Shown here one piece after another: positions 7,370 through 17,084 of a stretch of DNA of 64,000 nt. A program made the position numbers and the translations under genes. The stretch is from Sphaerisporangium sp040683095. Lineage in GTDB: Bacteria; Actinomycetota; Actinomycetes; Streptosporangiales; Streptosporangiaceae. The notes below the pieces were generated by a model. The model was not told the origin of the DNA, ran no database searches, and saw nothing but the letters and a program-made list of their open reading frames with translations. The stretch lies in the NCBI RefSeq assembly GCF_040683095.1, contig NZ_JBFBCI010000001.1:310001-374000 (forward strand). The letters run 5' to 3'. Within the stretch, counting starts at the first letter, position 1. The number at the start of each line of letters is the position of its first letter.

Positions 7370-8721
7370 CCGCGACCGTCACCGAACCCCGGGCCGCCGC
7401 CCGGCCGGCGCCCATGCTGCACGGCTACCGGTTCGAGCTGGTCAAACTGCTCTCCCAGTGGCGGATCCGCCTGCTGCTCGCGGCATGCTGGATCGGCCCG
7501 GCGGTCTTCGTGGCCGCGGTGAGCCTGCAGAGCACGCTTCCCGCCGACACGGTCTTCGGCCGTTGGATGAACGCGACCGGCTGGGCGGGGTCGCTGGTCG
7601 TGCTGGACTTCTCGTGCAGCTGGGCGCTCCCGCTGCTGACGGCGCTGGTCGCCGGCGACGTCTTCGCCGTCGAGGACCGGCTGGGCACGTGGCGCCATCT
7701 CCTCGTGGCGGTGCGCTCCCCGCGGCGGATCTTCGTGGCGAAGACCCTCGCCAGCCTCACCGTGATCCTGCTGCTCGTGGCCGGACTGGCCGCGTCGGGA
7801 ATCGCCGGCGGCCTGGCCGCGGTCGGCGACCACCCGCTCGCCGGCCTGGACGGCCATCTGCTCGCCCCGGCGGACGCGGCCCGTACGGTCTTGCTCGCGT
7901 GGGCCTGCGCGCTGGCGCCGACGCTGGCGTTCGCCGCGGTCGGCCTCCTCGGCTCGGTCGCCCTGGGCCGCTCCCCGATGGGTCTGCTGATGCCCGCGCT
8001 CCTCGCCTTCGTGCTGCAGCTCGCGCAACTTCTCCCGCTGCCGGTGGCCGTGCAACTGTCCTTGCCGAGCCATGCCTTCCTCGCCTGGCGCGGGCTTTTC
8101 ACCAGCCCGGCGCAGGCGGGCCCTCTCCTCATCGGCTTCGTGGTGAGCCTCGCGTGGGCGGTCATCGCCACGGCACTGGCCTACCGCTTGTTCCTGCGCC
8201 GCGACTTCACCGACCTGACCTACGACGGGTCGGGCCGGCAGGTCCTCGTGGCGGCGGTCCTGCCGCTGGTCGCGCTCGTCGCCCTCACGTTCGGCGTGAT
8301 CGCCGGCGCCACCCCGGCCACGGGCTCGGGGATCGACAAGGTGAAGGTGCAGAACTCGCTCGCCACGGTGTTCGCCCACCTCTACCGGCTGCAGACGCGT
8401 GAGCTCAATCGCCCCGACGTCACCGAGGCCCAGATGCAGGCCACCGCGTCCTGTGACAAGGGCGGATCCCGGGTCGCCGACGAGGGAGCGGGCAACGACT
8501 GGCGCTGCGTCGTGTCCTGGCACCTCCCCGGCGCGACCGCCGTGGGATCGGCCATCTACCAGCTCGACGTCACCGCGGACGGGCGGTACGTCGCCGACGG
8601 AGACGGACCGAAGGAGGTCAACGGCTACTTCCAGGTGCGCACTCCGACCGGAGACGCGCCCAACCCCCTGTGGCAGTTCGACGGGAACGTCGACCTGCTT
8701 GCGAGCACTCCGAAGGAATGA
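7366..8721 (+). CDS. ABC transporter permease with a C-terminal soluble domain
   Basis: A 451-aa protein. After a short cytosolic start (HGYRFELVKLLSQWRIRLLL, typical of ABC-2 permeases) come about six transmembrane helices up to about residue 315. A roughly 130-residue hydrophilic C-terminal part follows (from IDKVKVQNSLATVFAHL) and contains two cysteines (ATASCDKGG and WRCVVSW) that could form an extracytoplasmic disulfide. That tail is longer than in ordinary ABC-2 permeases. The ATGA overlap with the ATPase and the 4-nt gap to the phosphoesterase gene make a three-gene operon. Confidence 0.9.
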   Translation: MTATVTEPRAAARPAPMLHGYRFELVKLLSQWRIRLLLAACWIGPAVFVAAVSLQSTLPADTVFGRWMNATGWAGSLVVLDFSCSWALPLLTALVAGDVFAVEDRLGTWRHLLVAVRSPRRIFVAKTLASLTVILLLVAGLAASGIAGGLAAVGDHPLAGLDGHLLAPADAARTVLLAWACALAPTLAFAAVGLLGSVALGRSPMGLLMPALLAFVLQLAQLLPLPVAVQLSLPSHAFLAWRGLFTSPAQAGPLLIGFVVSLAWAVIATALAYRLFLRRDFTDLTYDGSGRQVLVAAVLPLVALVALTFGVIAGATPATGSGIDKVKVQNSLATVFAHLYRLQTRELNRPDVTEAQMQATASCDKGGSRVADEGAGNDWRCVVSWHLPGATAVGSAIYQLDVTADGRYVADGDGPKEVNGYFQVRTPTGDAPNPLWQFDGNVDLLASTPKE

Positions 8722-8725
8722 ATTC

Positions 8726-11530
8726 ATGCACGTCAAGCGTCAGCGTGTGCCGAAGAGCCGTCTCGGGTTCTTGGACGGACGCACCGGCCGCCGGATCCGC
8801 GTGGTGGCGGCCGGCACCGTAGCCATCGCCGTCGCCGGCGGGGGCATCGCCTACGCCTCCACCGAGGTGTTCGGCACCAACCTGGTCGGCTCCACGTACG
8901 AGGCCGGCCTGCAGCTCGCCAGCGACCAGATCATCAAGCCGATCGGTGAGCGCCTGCTCGTCGACAACGGCAAGCTGCTCGCCTCGACGGTCAGCCCGGA
9001 CGGCCGCTTCCTCGCGGCGCTCACCAACGACCGCTCGATCGCCCTGACCATCGTCGACCTCCAGAACTACAAGGTGCTGCAGCAGGCCGGGACCGCCTCG
9101 ACGGCCGGTGTGCGCATCTCCAACAACAACGTCGGGCAGGAGGGGCCGGCCTACTCTCCGGACGGCAAGACCCTGTGGCTGCCGCAGATCGACGGCTTCA
9201 CCCGCTTCCCGGTGAACGCCGACGGCACCCTCGGCACCCCGACGTCCGTCCCCATCGCCGCGCAGGGCTCGAAGCGGGCGCTGCCCGCCCAGGCGGTCTT
9301 CACCCCTGACGGCAAGACCGTGTACGCCGCCGTCAACGGCCAGAACCGCGTCGTGGCGATCGACGCCGCGACCGGCGCGATCCAGCAGAGCTGGACCGTC
9401 GGCACCGCGCCGCGTGGCCTGGCGCTGGTGGGTAGCAAGCTCTACGTCAGCAACGAGGGCGGCCGCCCGGCCAAGCCCGGCGAGACGACGATGAACTCCT
9501 ACGGCACCCAGGTGCCGGCCAACCCGGTGACCGGTGCCACGACCACCGGCACCGTGAGCGTGATCAACATCGCCGACACGGCGGCCGCGGTCGGCTCCGT
9601 CGACGTCGGCCTGCACCCGACCGCGATGCACGCCGCCCGTGGCGTGCTCTTCGTCACCAACACGTTCGACGACTCGGTCTCGGTGATCGACACGGCCAAG
9701 GACAAGGTCGTCCAGACGATCGCCACCCAGCCGTGGCCGGAGGCCGAGGTCGGCTACGCGCCGAACGGTGTGACCCTGACCGAGGACGGTCACCTGCTGG
9801 TCACCCTCGGCCGGGCGAACGCGGTCGCCGTCTACCGGTACAGCAGGCCGCAGGAGCCGGTCAGCTTCGTCGGCCTGCTCCCGACGGACTACTACCCGGA
9901 GGAGGTGACCACCGTCGGCGACGACGTGGTCGTCACCAACCTCCGCGGCATCGGCGAGCGTGGCCCGACGCGCACGATCGACAAGGGCACCGGCACCACG
10001 CCGGCCACGGGCCACAACACCCACGACTCGACCGGCTCGCTGACCCGGTTCCGCCTGCCGTCCGACCGGGAGATCTCCAAGTCCACGGACACGGTCTTCG
10101 AGCAGAACGGCTGGGGCAAGAACGACGTCAAGCAGGCTCGGGGCAATTCCCAGCACGCCGTGCCGGTCCCGAAGCGCCTCGGCGACCTGTCGACCATCAA
10201 GCACGTCTTCCTGCTGGTCAAGGAGAACCGCACCTACGACCAGGTGTTCGGCGACGACCCGCGCGGCAACGGCGACCCGTCGCTGGCGCAGTTCGGGGAG
10301 AAGGTCACCCCGAACCAGCACGCTCTCGCGCGTCAGTTCGGTCTCTACGACAACACCTACGACATCGGCACCAACTCCGCCGAGGGCCACAACTGGCTGA
10401 TGCAGGCCGACAACCCGGAGTACACCGAGTCCAGCGCCGGCGAGTACCAGCGCAGCTACGACACGGAGGACGACGCGCTCGGCCACCAGCGCACCGGCTT
10501 CCTGTGGACCGGTGCCCAGGCCGCCGGCAAGACCGCCCGCAACTTCGGGGAGTTCACCCAGTTCCTGACCAAGCCGTCCGGCGCGTCGTGGCAGAAGTAC
10601 TACTGCGACGCCCGGAACATGGCGGCGACCGGTCAGGACACCACCCTGAAGTCGGACACCCAGTCGCCGATCCCGTCGCTCAACGACATCACGGTGCGCT
10701 CGTACCCGAAGTACGACCTCAACATCCCGGACATCTACCGGTACGAGATCTGGAAGCGTGACTTCGAGGCCAACGGCCCGGCCAACCTCAACATGTTCTG
10801 GCTCTCCAGCGACCACACCGGTGGGGCGCCGAACTCGGTCGCGCAGGTCGCCGACAACGACCTGGCCGTCGGCAAGATCGTTGACAAGATCTCGCACAGC
10901 AAGTGGTGGAAGGACTCCGCGATCTTCGTGATCGAGGACGACACCCAGAACGGCGTCGACCACGTCGACGGCGCGCGCGGCCCCGTGCAGATCATCAGCC
11001 CGTGGGCCCAGCACGGCACCGTGGACAGCAACTACTACACGCAGATCACCATGATCCGCACCATCGAGCAGATCCTCGGGATCCAGCCGATGAACCAGAA
11101 GGACAGCGCCGCCACCCCGATGAGCGAGGCCTTCACCAACAAGCCCGACTTCACGCCGTTCGACGCGGTGCCCAACCAGGTGCCGCTCACCAACGGCCTG
11201 TCCACCCCGCCGGCCTGCGGCAACGACACCCCGGCCCCGGCGGGCGCCTCGGCGGCCGCCGCGCAGACCACGGCGGTTGCCGCGGCGACCACGGCGTCTG
11301 CCGTGTCCGCCGAGACGCAGCACATCATCGACGTCTGGACCGCCTGGCAGAACGAGCAGCACCTGAGCGGGTCGAACGCGGTCGCGGACTCCGCCAACCC
11401 CGCGCTGATGAACCACTTCACCTGGTACCAGGCGCACGACTGGACCACGCCCTACCCGGGTGAGGAGAAGATCTTCACCCCGGACGAGGTCCCCGGCGGC
11501 TACCTGCCGGCGCCGGAATCCGACGGCTGA
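8726..11530 (+). CDS. Beta-propeller plus phosphoesterase fusion, membrane-anchored or secreted
   Basis: A 934-aa protein. Residues 25-48 form a hydrophobic anchor or signal (VVAAGTVAIAVAGGGIAYAS) after a basic start. About residues 80-430 are YVTN/lactonase-like beta-propeller blades with repeats such as SPDGKTLWLP, TPDGKTVYAA and VSVIDTAKDKVV. About residues 480-830 are a phosphoesterase of the PF04185 type: FLLVKENRTYDQVFGDD with the nucleophile region, then WLSSDHTGG, FVIEDDTQNGVDHVDGARGP and SPWAQHG. An Ala/Thr-rich linker and a short tail follow. It probably hydrolyses phosphate esters outside the cell; the substrate is unknown. The gene lies 4 nt after the permease gene. Confidence 0.88.
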   Translation: MHVKRQRVPKSRLGFLDGRTGRRIRVVAAGTVAIAVAGGGIAYASTEVFGTNLVGSTYEAGLQLASDQIIKPIGERLLVDNGKLLASTVSPDGRFLAALTNDRSIALTIVDLQNYKVLQQAGTASTAGVRISNNNVGQEGPAYSPDGKTLWLPQIDGFTRFPVNADGTLGTPTSVPIAAQGSKRALPAQAVFTPDGKTVYAAVNGQNRVVAIDAATGAIQQSWTVGTAPRGLALVGSKLYVSNEGGRPAKPGETTMNSYGTQVPANPVTGATTTGTVSVINIADTAAAVGSVDVGLHPTAMHAARGVLFVTNTFDDSVSVIDTAKDKVVQTIATQPWPEAEVGYAPNGVTLTEDGHLLVTLGRANAVAVYRYSRPQEPVSFVGLLPTDYYPEEVTTVGDDVVVTNLRGIGERGPTRTIDKGTGTTPATGHNTHDSTGSLTRFRLPSDREISKSTDTVFEQNGWGKNDVKQARGNSQHAVPVPKRLGDLSTIKHVFLLVKENRTYDQVFGDDPRGNGDPSLAQFGEKVTPNQHALARQFGLYDNTYDIGTNSAEGHNWLMQADNPEYTESSAGEYQRSYDTEDDALGHQRTGFLWTGAQAAGKTARNFGEFTQFLTKPSGASWQKYYCDARNMAATGQDTTLKSDTQSPIPSLNDITVRSYPKYDLNIPDIYRYEIWKRDFEANGPANLNMFWLSSDHTGGAPNSVAQVADNDLAVGKIVDKISHSKWWKDSAIFVIEDDTQNGVDHVDGARGPVQIISPWAQHGTVDSNYYTQITMIRTIEQILGIQPMNQKDSAATPMSEAFTNKPDFTPFDAVPNQVPLTNGLSTPPACGNDTPAPAGASAAAAQTTAVAAATTASAVSAETQHIIDVWTAWQNEQHLSGSNAVADSANPALMNHFTWYQAHDWTTPYPGEEKIFTPDEVPGGYLPAPESDG

Positions 11531-11559
11531 CCTTCGCACGACGCACACAACGGCAACGG

Positions 11560-11579
11560 CCCGCCGGGATCCCGGCGGG
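11560..11579 (+). terminator. Perfect GC-rich palindrome after the phosphoesterase gene
   Basis: CCCGCCGGGATCCCGGCGGG is fully self-complementary, 30 nt after the stop codon. It has no T-tract, as is usual for terminators in high-GC actinobacteria. Confidence 0.6.
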
Positions 11580-11875
11580 TCGTCCGCCTGCGTGAACCGC
11601 GCAACCGGCGGTCCTGCGATTCACCTGGTCGCAGGATGACCGCGTTCAAGCCCGTTCCAGGTGATCAGTGCCGCAGGACCGAAGGATGATTTCACCTCAG
11701 CGAAACCCAATGGTGGGACGGCGCCCGATAGAGTCCCGCCATCCTCGACAATGTTGACCCCTTCATCGGCACCACGGCGACCGACCTGCCTCGGGCGCGT
11801 GGTCTCGCCGCCACTTGGTGGTGGCCGAAACCCCAGGTCGGCAACACGCATCCGGGTGCCACGTCGCCGCTGGGC

Positions 11876-13987
11876 ATGGTGTCGGCCTGCGCCTACTCCG
11901 GCGCGTACCCGACGGGGTACGGGCGGTACACGAAGAACACCGAGGGCGTGCCCGAGGAGATGTTCGAGCGGCTACAGGCGTCGGGGTTCACCCACTTCCA
12001 GCAGTCCGGCACCGGCGCGATCCGCAAGTACTACAACTACGTCCGGGTCACTCCGATGGTGCAGCCACTGGACGTGCTGGGCGAGGCCTGGCCGCTGCAC
12101 GACGAGGTGGCGGAGGCGGGTTACTACGCCGCCACCTTGGACACCGGGATTCGCTGTGAGCTCACCGTGGGCGCCAAGGTCGCCGTGCATCGGTACACGT
12201 TTCCGGAGCACGGCAGCGCCCGTGTGGTGGTCGACCTGTCCTGTGGCGGCCTGGCCATCGAACACGGCCGAACCGTGCCGTTGCGGGCACAGGTGGAGGG
12301 CATGGGCCAGGGCCGGGCGCAGGGCACGGTGGTGATGGAGGGCGTCCCGCTGTCGGTGTACGTGGACGTGGACGTCGACAGCCCGGGCTGGCGGCAGATG
12401 CTCTGGTACGACCGGCGGCTCATCGACGGCGGCACCCGCCTGGACTTCGACAGCATCCGGCACACCACGCTGCGACCTTTCGGCATGCTCTTCATGGGCC
12501 CGGCCGAGCCCGGGCAGACCGTCGAGGTACGGCTCGGGTTCTCGCTGCGCGGGTGCGACCAGGCGCGGCAGAACCTTGAGCGCGAGTGCGGGGGTACACG
12601 GCCGGCGTTCGACGCGGTGCGCTCCCGTACCCAGGCCCGCTGGAGCGAGCACCTCGACCGTGTGCAGGTCGAGGGTGGCACGCCGGCCCGCCGCACCGTG
12701 TTCGCGACGGCGCTCTACCACTCGTTGATCAAGCCGTGCGTCGCCGACGACGAAAGCCCGTTCTGGCCGAACCCCGGGCCGTACGCGTTCGACGTGTGCA
12801 CCATGTGGGACATCTACAAGACCCAGCTCCCGCTGCTCGCGGCCATCGTCCCGGACCGTGCCATGGACCTGCTGGAGTCGCTGATCCGGGTCTGCGAGGA
12901 GGAAGGCAACTTCCCGATCGGATACCGGATGGCCCGCGGGGCCGACCGGTTCTTCCGCCAGGCCAGCGCGCTCGCGCACATCGCGCTGACCGACGCCCAC
13001 GCGCTCGGCCGGCCGGGCCTGGACTGGAACTGGGCGCTCGTGCACATGGTCGACGACCTGCGCCGTCTGTACGGCGAGGACTTCTTCGAGCACGGAGTGG
13101 TGCACCCGATCACCCACACGCTCGACCTCGCCTACGCCCACCACTGCACGGCACAGGTCGCCCGGGCGCTGAACGACCACCACCTGGCCGACGATCTCGA
13201 GGACCGCGGCCGTCAGTGGTCCAACGCCTTCGACCCGAGCACGGGACTGCTGCGCGACTCGGAGTTCTACGAGGGCGGCAAGTGGAACTACTCGTTCCGG
13301 TTGCTGCACGACATGGCCGCGAGGATCGCCCTGGCCGGCGGCGACGGGGCCTTCATCGACAAGCTGGACAGGTTCTTCGGCTTCGGCGCCGCACCGGTAC
13401 GGCAGCCCGGCCGGCGCCCGCGCGCGGCGGAGATGGCGGCCGGATATGCCCTGAACCGCTTCGAGGGGTTGAACAACGAGCCCGACATGGAGGCGCCGTG
13501 GGCGTACCACTACGCGGGCCGGCCCGACCGCACGGCCCAGGTGGTGCACGGGGCGCTGACCTGGCAGTTCGGTACCGGACCTGGCGGGTTGCCCGGTAAC
13601 GACGACTCCGGCGGCCTGAGCTCGTGGTACGTCTGGGCCTCGCTGGGGCTGTTCCCGGTCGCCGGTCAGAACCTGTTCCTCATCAACGCCCCCGCGTTCG
13701 CCCGGGCCGTGCTCCGGATCGGCGGCAACGAGTTCGTCATCGAGACCAGCGGGCACCGCGAGACACCGATCGGCGTCGACGGCATCGATCATGATCCACC
13801 GGCGCGGTACGTCCAGTCGGCGACCCTCAACGGCAAGCCCGTGCACGCGACGCACCTGAACGCCGCCACCGTGCACCGCGGCGGCCTCCTGCACCTGCGG
13901 CTGGGCCCGGGGCCGTCCGCGTGGGGACGGAGGATCCGGCCGCCGTCCCTTTCCGATCCGTCCATGACACCGGAGGAAGAGCGATGA
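11876..13987 (+). CDS. Glycoside hydrolase family 92 (alpha-mannosidase)
   Basis: At least 703 aa. GH92 motifs include TGYGRY, GFTHFQQSGTGAIRKYYNYV, the helical-domain stretch FDVCTMWDIYKTQLPLL, and GLPGNDDSGGLSSWYVWASLGLFPV with the catalytic acidic residues. The family removes alpha-linked mannose with Ca2+. Homology extends upstream to base 11741 (LDNVDPFIGTT..., then GNTHPGATSPLGM). In that frame, however, there is a TAG at 11729 and no ATG, GTG or TTG before 11876. The first canonical start therefore removes about 45 conserved residues. No signal peptide is visible, so it may act intracellularly. It overlaps the GT4 gene by ATGA. Confidence 0.85.
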   Translation: MVSACAYSGAYPTGYGRYTKNTEGVPEEMFERLQASGFTHFQQSGTGAIRKYYNYVRVTPMVQPLDVLGEAWPLHDEVAEAGYYAATLDTGIRCELTVGAKVAVHRYTFPEHGSARVVVDLSCGGLAIEHGRTVPLRAQVEGMGQGRAQGTVVMEGVPLSVYVDVDVDSPGWRQMLWYDRRLIDGGTRLDFDSIRHTTLRPFGMLFMGPAEPGQTVEVRLGFSLRGCDQARQNLERECGGTRPAFDAVRSRTQARWSEHLDRVQVEGGTPARRTVFATALYHSLIKPCVADDESPFWPNPGPYAFDVCTMWDIYKTQLPLLAAIVPDRAMDLLESLIRVCEEEGNFPIGYRMARGADRFFRQASALAHIALTDAHALGRPGLDWNWALVHMVDDLRRLYGEDFFEHGVVHPITHTLDLAYAHHCTAQVARALNDHHLADDLEDRGRQWSNAFDPSTGLLRDSEFYEGGKWNYSFRLLHDMAARIALAGGDGAFIDKLDRFFGFGAAPVRQPGRRPRAAEMAAGYALNRFEGLNNEPDMEAPWAYHYAGRPDRTAQVVHGALTWQFGTGPGGLPGNDDSGGLSSWYVWASLGLFPVAGQNLFLINAPAFARAVLRIGGNEFVIETSGHRETPIGVDGIDHDPPARYVQSATLNGKPVHATHLNAATVHRGGLLHLRLGPGPSAWGRRIRPPSLSDPSMTPEEER

Positions 13988-15255
13988 CCCACCCCCGTCG
14001 CCGTCTCGTCATCGTGGTCAGGGCTGACCCGGTCATCTGTGGTCATTCCGGCGAAGCCCGTAATCTCGCCGAAGTCGCGTTGACCCGCGGGTTCGACGAT
14101 GTCGTGCTGCTGACCTGGCCGATTCCGGCGCTGCAAGCGGCCGGGTTACCGCTCAAGCCGCTGGACCGGCTGCTGCCGTACAGCGCCGGGATCACCGTGG
14201 AGCGGCCGGAGCCGGTGGGGGACTACCGGGTGCCGGACGGGCGCCACCTGGCCGGCCTCACCGGCCGCCTCGTCGAGCTGCTCGCCGAACCGGTCCCCAC
14301 GACCTGCCTGTCCATGTACCTCGTCCCGCACACCACGGTGGTCACGGACGCGGTCACCGCCGCGCGGGCGGCCGGGTTCGCGCCCAACGTCCACACCATC
14401 GCGAAAGCGGTCGGATCCGACGTGACCAACGTCATCCGGTCGTGCCTGCGAGAAGGCCGGTTCGGCGCGGCGACCGTACTGTTCACCACATTCCTGGCCA
14501 ACGACGAGGTCGTCGCGGTCTCCGAGTACACCCGGGAAGAGATCATCGCCTCGGCCGAGCAGGTCGACGCTCACTCCGGCACCCGGTTCGCCGAACAATG
14601 CCGGCGCCGCGTGACCGTCAGCTACCCGCCGATCGATTCCGCCGCGTTTCTCGACCCGGATCCGGCGCAGGTGGACGCCGCACTCGCGCGACGCGGCCTG
14701 GAGCGTGACGGGTACATCCTGTTCCTGTCCCGGGTGGCCCGGGCCAAGGGGATCTACGACCTGTTGATCGCCTTCGGTCAGATGCGCTGCCGGTCGCGCG
14801 TGAAACTGGTCGTCGCCGGCACCGGGCCGGCGCTGGAGCACGTGCGCGCGATGGCCAAGGAGGACGACCGGGTGATCTTCCTCACCGATGTCGACGATCA
14901 GGAGAAGCCACTGCTCATGCGCGGCTGCGCGGCGTATACCCTGCCCACCAAGCCCGAGCCCGACTTCGTCGAGACGTTCGGCATCGCCCTGGCCGAGAAG
15001 ATGCTGTCCGGCGGTGGACCGATCATCACCACGACGACGGGCGGGACCCTGGAGGCGGTCGGCGACACCGCCGTCGTCGTCGAGCCAGGGGACATCGCCG
15101 GTCTGGCCGCGACCGTGGACCGCGTGGTCCTGGACATGTCCGCCGCCGAGCGGCGGGACCTGGAGCTTCGCGCCCGCGCCCGCGCCATGTCCTTCGACCG
15201 GGCCGCGGTGTTCGACAGCCTGTTCCCGCAGGAGAGGCCCGTCGGGGTCCACTGA
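13984..15255 (+). CDS. Glycosyltransferase, GT4 family
   Basis: A 423-aa GT-B glycosyltransferase. The N-terminal domain has a GHSGEARNLAEVALTRGFDDV nucleotide-fold start. The C-terminal Glycos_transf_1 domain carries ILFLSRVARAKGIYDLL, KLVVAGTGPALE, and the EX7E-like region FVETFGIALAEKML followed by ITTTTGGTLEAVGD. The ATG follows GGAGGAAG and overlaps the GH92 stop. Coupling to a mannosidase suggests turnover or remodelling of a mannose-containing glycan, with one gene building and one trimming. The donor and acceptor are not deducible. Confidence 0.9.
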   Translation: MTHPRRRLVIVVRADPVICGHSGEARNLAEVALTRGFDDVVLLTWPIPALQAAGLPLKPLDRLLPYSAGITVERPEPVGDYRVPDGRHLAGLTGRLVELLAEPVPTTCLSMYLVPHTTVVTDAVTAARAAGFAPNVHTIAKAVGSDVTNVIRSCLREGRFGAATVLFTTFLANDEVVAVSEYTREEIIASAEQVDAHSGTRFAEQCRRRVTVSYPPIDSAAFLDPDPAQVDAALARRGLERDGYILFLSRVARAKGIYDLLIAFGQMRCRSRVKLVVAGTGPALEHVRAMAKEDDRVIFLTDVDDQEKPLLMRGCAAYTLPTKPEPDFVETFGIALAEKMLSGGGPIITTTTGGTLEAVGDTAVVVEPGDIAGLAATVDRVVLDMSAAERRDLELRARARAMSFDRAAVFDSLFPQERPVGVH

Positions 15256-15371
15256 ACGGCGGGGAAGCTCCCGCGGGTCGAGAGGATCGCCGCAAGACCC
15301 GGCGAGGATCGGTCCGCATACCAGGGGGCGCGCGGACGAGATTTGTCGTACTGGTGTGCCAGCATGAGCGC

Positions 15372-15824
15372 GTGGTGACATCGAAACAGCCGGTGACGGT
15401 GCCGACCGGCGCCGGGGTGGGCGATTTCCTGAGCGCGGTGCCCGACGAGCGCCGGCGGGCCGACGCGGAGCGCCTGTGCGCGATTCTGCGCGAGGTGACC
15501 GGTGAGCCGGCGGTGATGTGGGGGTCGAGCATCGTCGGCTTCGGCTCCTACCGCTACACCTACAAGAGCGGGCGAACGGGTGACTGGCCCCTTGTGAGCT
15601 TCTCGCCGCGGAAGCAGCATCTCGTCGTCTACCTGGTGGGCGGGTTCGAAGAACGGCACGCGTCGGTGCTCGCCCGCCTGGGCCCGCACCAGACCAGAAA
15701 GGGATGCCTCTACCTGAAACGGCTCGACGACGTCGACGAGAGTGTGCTGCGCGAGCTCGTCGACCGCACGGTCCGGGTGCACAAGGGCCTGAACAAAGCG
15801 GGTGAACCAGCACCACAACCGTAG
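15372..15824 (+). CDS. DUF1801 domain protein
   Basis: A 150-aa soluble protein of the DUF1801/YdhG-like fold. Typical residues are the CAILREVTGEPAVMWG segment, SSIVGFGSYRYTYKSGRTGDWPLVSFSPRKQHLVVYL, and the C-terminal KGCLYLKRLDDVDESVLRELV. The GTG at 15372 is taken as the start; GTG at 15354 is also in frame. Members have a YjbR/Fe-S-scaffold-like alpha/beta fold without a firm biochemical role. No operon partner: the flanking gene on the right is convergent. Confidence 0.85.
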   Translation: MVTSKQPVTVPTGAGVGDFLSAVPDERRRADAERLCAILREVTGEPAVMWGSSIVGFGSYRYTYKSGRTGDWPLVSFSPRKQHLVVYLVGGFEERHASVLARLGPHQTRKGCLYLKRLDDVDESVLRELVDRTVRVHKGLNKAGEPAPQP

Positions 15825-15926
15825 ATCACGGCGTGCGCCGACCACACCCGCGAGGAGCCGTCGTCGGCCGGCCCCCCTCGGTGCGAAGGTCGGCGACGCG
15901 CTCAGGTACGACGCGCACCGGTGTCG

Positions 15927-17084
15927 TCAGGTAGGAGTGTCCTGCGGGGCTCGCCGGGGCAGCGGGAAGCGGAGGGCTGCGGCCACGTTGTGGGCCTTGA
16001 GTTGGGTGTCGGCGAGGACGTGTTCGACCGCGCCGCTCTCGTCGATCACGGCCTGGGCCAGATCGTCGATGACGTCCGGCGTCCGGCGGGTCGCCCGGCC
16101 GCACAGCGGGCAGGTGTCGCCCGAGGTCGCCAGCCAGCCCGACTCGTCGCACACGACGCCCGGGGCCGTCGCGCCCTCCTGGACCAGCAGGGTCCGCACC
16201 GCGGCGACGGAGCCGGCCCACAGGCACTCGTCCAGGCCCAGGGCGACCGGCCTGCGCATCGCCGCCGCCTCCATGACCTCGGCGACCCGCCGCCGTTCCT
16301 CGTCGCGCTCGTACTGCTCGACGATGCGCTCGGCGCTGTGCCGGATGTCGGCCGGCGTGGCCGTCCAAGCATCGATCGTGAAGGTCCCGGCGACCTTCGG
16401 CCGGAGATCGTAAGGGAGGAACTCCAGGAAGTTCGGGACCTCCTCCGGATGCCCGCCGACGATCAGCAGCTCGTGGCCCCCGGCGCGGAACAGCTCGTCG
16501 AGCACCCGCACGGCGTTGCGGAAGTGCCGCTTGGTCAGGTCGTCGGCGCGGTTGCGCACGCGGTGCTCCATGAGCCCGTACCAGCCCGCGTAGTTGGGCT
16601 TGCGCAGGGCCGGGTCCCGAAACTCGCGGATCTCCCGCATCTCGTCCTGGTACAGCTCCCAGGCCTGCGCGGAACGCCGGTCCACAACCAGGACGCAGGC
16701 GGGGTGGTACTCGTTCAGCACCGCCAGCATCGGGCGGACCCATGGCGTGGCGCCTACCACGACCCGGTCCCGGACGCCGCGCGGCAGGTTGACCTGCTCG
16801 AAGAAGTCGCCTTCGCTGCACGAGAAGATCGCCACCGCGCCGGGTCCCATGCGTTCGAGGCCCTCCAGGCCCTCGATGCGCTGGATATCGCCGCGTACCG
16901 ACAGGCGCGCGGGCCGTCCGAGCGACGCGTCCTCCGTGAGCGGGCGGATCTCATGGAGCAGGCTGTTGACCTGGGTGCGCAGGGCGGCGGGGCCGTCCTG
17001 CCCCGCCTTCGCGTACAACGAGACCACGGGCACTTCGCCCCCGTTGAAGCGGATGATCCGGCTGATCGTCTCTGTGGTGATCAT
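15927..17084 (-). CDS. baeRF family protein (bacterial eRF1-like release-factor homologue)
   Basis: A 385-aa protein that begins MITTETISRIIRFNGGEVPVVSLY. The domain layout of bacterial archaeo-eukaryotic release-factor homologues (baeRF10-like; similar proteins include Rv2629) is visible. There is an N-terminal domain ending near residue 130 (VVVGATPWVRPMLAVLNEY), a middle ribonuclease-H-like domain with VLVVDRRSAQAWELY, and a pelota-like C-terminal domain with ELLIVGGHPEEVPNFLEFLP. Near the end CPLCGRATRR has two cysteines that could bind zinc. It is presumed to contact the ribosome under stress, but the function is not established. The start is at 17084; a longer frame exists upstream but lacks homology. 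Confidence 0.8.
   Translation of the reverse strand: MITTETISRIIRFNGGEVPVVSLYAKAGQDGPAALRTQVNSLLHEIRPLTEDASLGRPARLSVRGDIQRIEGLEGLERMGPGAVAIFSCSEGDFFEQVNLPRGVRDRVVVGATPWVRPMLAVLNEYHPACVLVVDRRSAQAWELYQDEMREIREFRDPALRKPNYAGWYGLMEHRVRNRADDLTKRHFRNAVRVLDELFRAGGHELLIVGGHPEEVPNFLEFLPYDLRPKVAGTFTIDAWTATPADIRHSAERIVEQYERDEERRRVAEVMEAAAMRRPVALGLDECLWAGSVAAVRTLLVQEGATAPGVVCDESGWLATSGDTCPLCGRATRRTPDVIDDLAQAVIDESGAVEHVLADTQLKAHNVAAALRFPLPRRAPQDTPT

Noticed and set aside
8618..11548. A 976-codon open frame antisense to the phosphoesterase gene
   Set aside because: It is the mirror of a very GC-rich, well-supported gene; its product is Val/Arg/Gly/Asp-rich with no domain or Shine-Dalgarno.
11876..15255. 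Part of a secondary-metabolite gene cluster (GH92 plus GT4)
   Set aside because: No scaffold-building enzyme, tailoring set or resistance gene surrounds the pair; a glycan-turnover role is simpler.
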